This document shows positions 5,276-5,706 of a stretch of 5,706 nt of DNA, one piece after another. Source of the stretch: an uncultured Opitutia bacterium (GTDB lineage Bacteria > Verrucomicrobiota > Verrucomicrobiia > Opitutales > UBA953); NCBI GenBank assembly GCA_903924185.1, contig CAIYAN010000101.1, positions 1 to 5,706 of the forward strand, written 5' to 3'. Position 1 is the stretch's first letter. Every line of letters begins with the position of its first letter. The translations under genes and the position numbers were made by a program. Below the pieces are notes generated by a model. That model had not been told where the DNA came from. It saw only the letters and a program-made list of their open reading frames with translations, and did not search any database.

Positions 5276-5706
5276 ATGGCAGTTCCGCCCCCCAAACGCC
5301 AACCCCCTCGCCCAGGCGCACGTCGACCTGCCTCCGAGCAACCCGAGAAAAGCAGCTTCCTTTCGAGCCCGCTCTTCTGGGTCTGCTTCGCCTTCCTCGG
5401 ACTGATTGCGGCCTATCTCCTCCAACAGCGTTTGGCAGAGATGAACCAGCGCCCCGCCCCCGTCGCCGAAAAAACTCCCGTTGTCGAAAAACCCCCGGTC
5501 GTCATCGAGACGCCTAAAGTCGAACCGCCGCCCGTCGTTGTCGTCACGCCACCACCCGTGATCGCACCGCCTAAGCCAGAACAGATTAAGCCACCGATCA
5601 TCGTCGAAGAAGAACTGCCGAAATTTAACCGCTTCTACAAGACCGTCTCCACTCGGCTCGTGCCGGCTCATCTCGGCGACCCCAAGATGTCGTTGAAGAA
5701 AGAAAT
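5276..5706 (+). CDS. Single-pass membrane protein with proline-rich stalk (partial, 3' end outside window)
   Basis: The ATG at 5276 opens a frame with no stop up to the window edge, giving at least 143 codons. The N-terminus (1-31) is basic and Pro/Arg-rich (MAVPPPKRQPPRPGARRP) and is probably cytoplasmic. Residues 33-49 (LFWVCFAFLGLIAAYLL) form one membrane helix, followed by 'QQRLAEMNQRP'. Residues 60-110 are a Pro/Val/Lys/Glu-rich stalk with repeated PVV, PPVV and PPPV units, like the extended periplasmic linkers of TonB-type and cell-envelope proteins. From about 114 a different, folded-looking segment starts (LPKFNRFYKTVSTRLVPAHL) and is cut by the edge. I do not recognise the domain. 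The layout says a membrane-anchored protein holding an extracytoplasmic C-terminal domain away from the membrane. The start is divergent from leuC, with no Shine-Dalgarno site close to the ATG. Confidence 0.8.
   Translation, partial: MAVPPPKRQPPRPGARRPASEQPEKSSFLSSPLFWVCFAFLGLIAAYLLQQRLAEMNQRPAPVAEKTPVVEKPPVVIETPKVEPPPVVVVTPPPVIAPPKPEQIKPPIIVEEELPKFNRFYKTVSTRLVPAHLGDPKMSLKKE

Overview
The window is a compact, moderately high-GC bacterial chromosome segment with almost no empty DNA. It looks like Verrucomicrobiota, possibly an Opitutae-type lineage. That placement is an inference from the style of the LeuC/LeuD proteins, the small secreted proteins of poorly known families and the near-absence of Shine-Dalgarno sequences. 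No marker gene in the window proves it.

Layout, left to right. Positions 1-87 hold the last 28 codons of a forward gene, probably the succinyl-CoA ligase alpha subunit, closed by a strong intrinsic terminator. A forward pair of small membrane proteins follows (172-600 and 630-869). Both carry a TM2 domain and they are clear paralogues, 41 of 66 residues identical without gaps; the first also has an N-terminal GYF_2-type domain. A second strong terminator closes this pair. Next is a forward two-gene unit with a 4-base intergenic gap: an exported protein resembling the DUF3472 family (994-1935) and an exported HELGH zinc-metallopeptidase-like protein (1940-2734).

The reverse strand then carries a leucine biosynthesis unit, read right to left: leuC (5153-3747), a 94-residue unrecognised protein (3747-3463) whose ATG overlaps the leuC stop as TAATG, and leuD (3404-2784). 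It ends in a cUUCGg-loop terminator whose U-tract overlaps the stop codon of the convergent peptidase gene. LeuC and LeuD form isopropylmalate isomerase, which converts 2-isopropylmalate to 3-isopropylmalate. leuA and leuB are not in the window.

A 122-base divergent intergenic region (5154-5275) separates leuC from a forward gene that runs off the right edge. That gene encodes a single-pass membrane protein with a proline-rich extracytoplasmic stalk.

The most interesting items are the unknown gene embedded between leuC and leuD, the SD-less and often G-poor leaders throughout, and the paired secreted DUF3472-like/gluzincin genes. I found no mobile element, CRISPR array, tRNA or rRNA.
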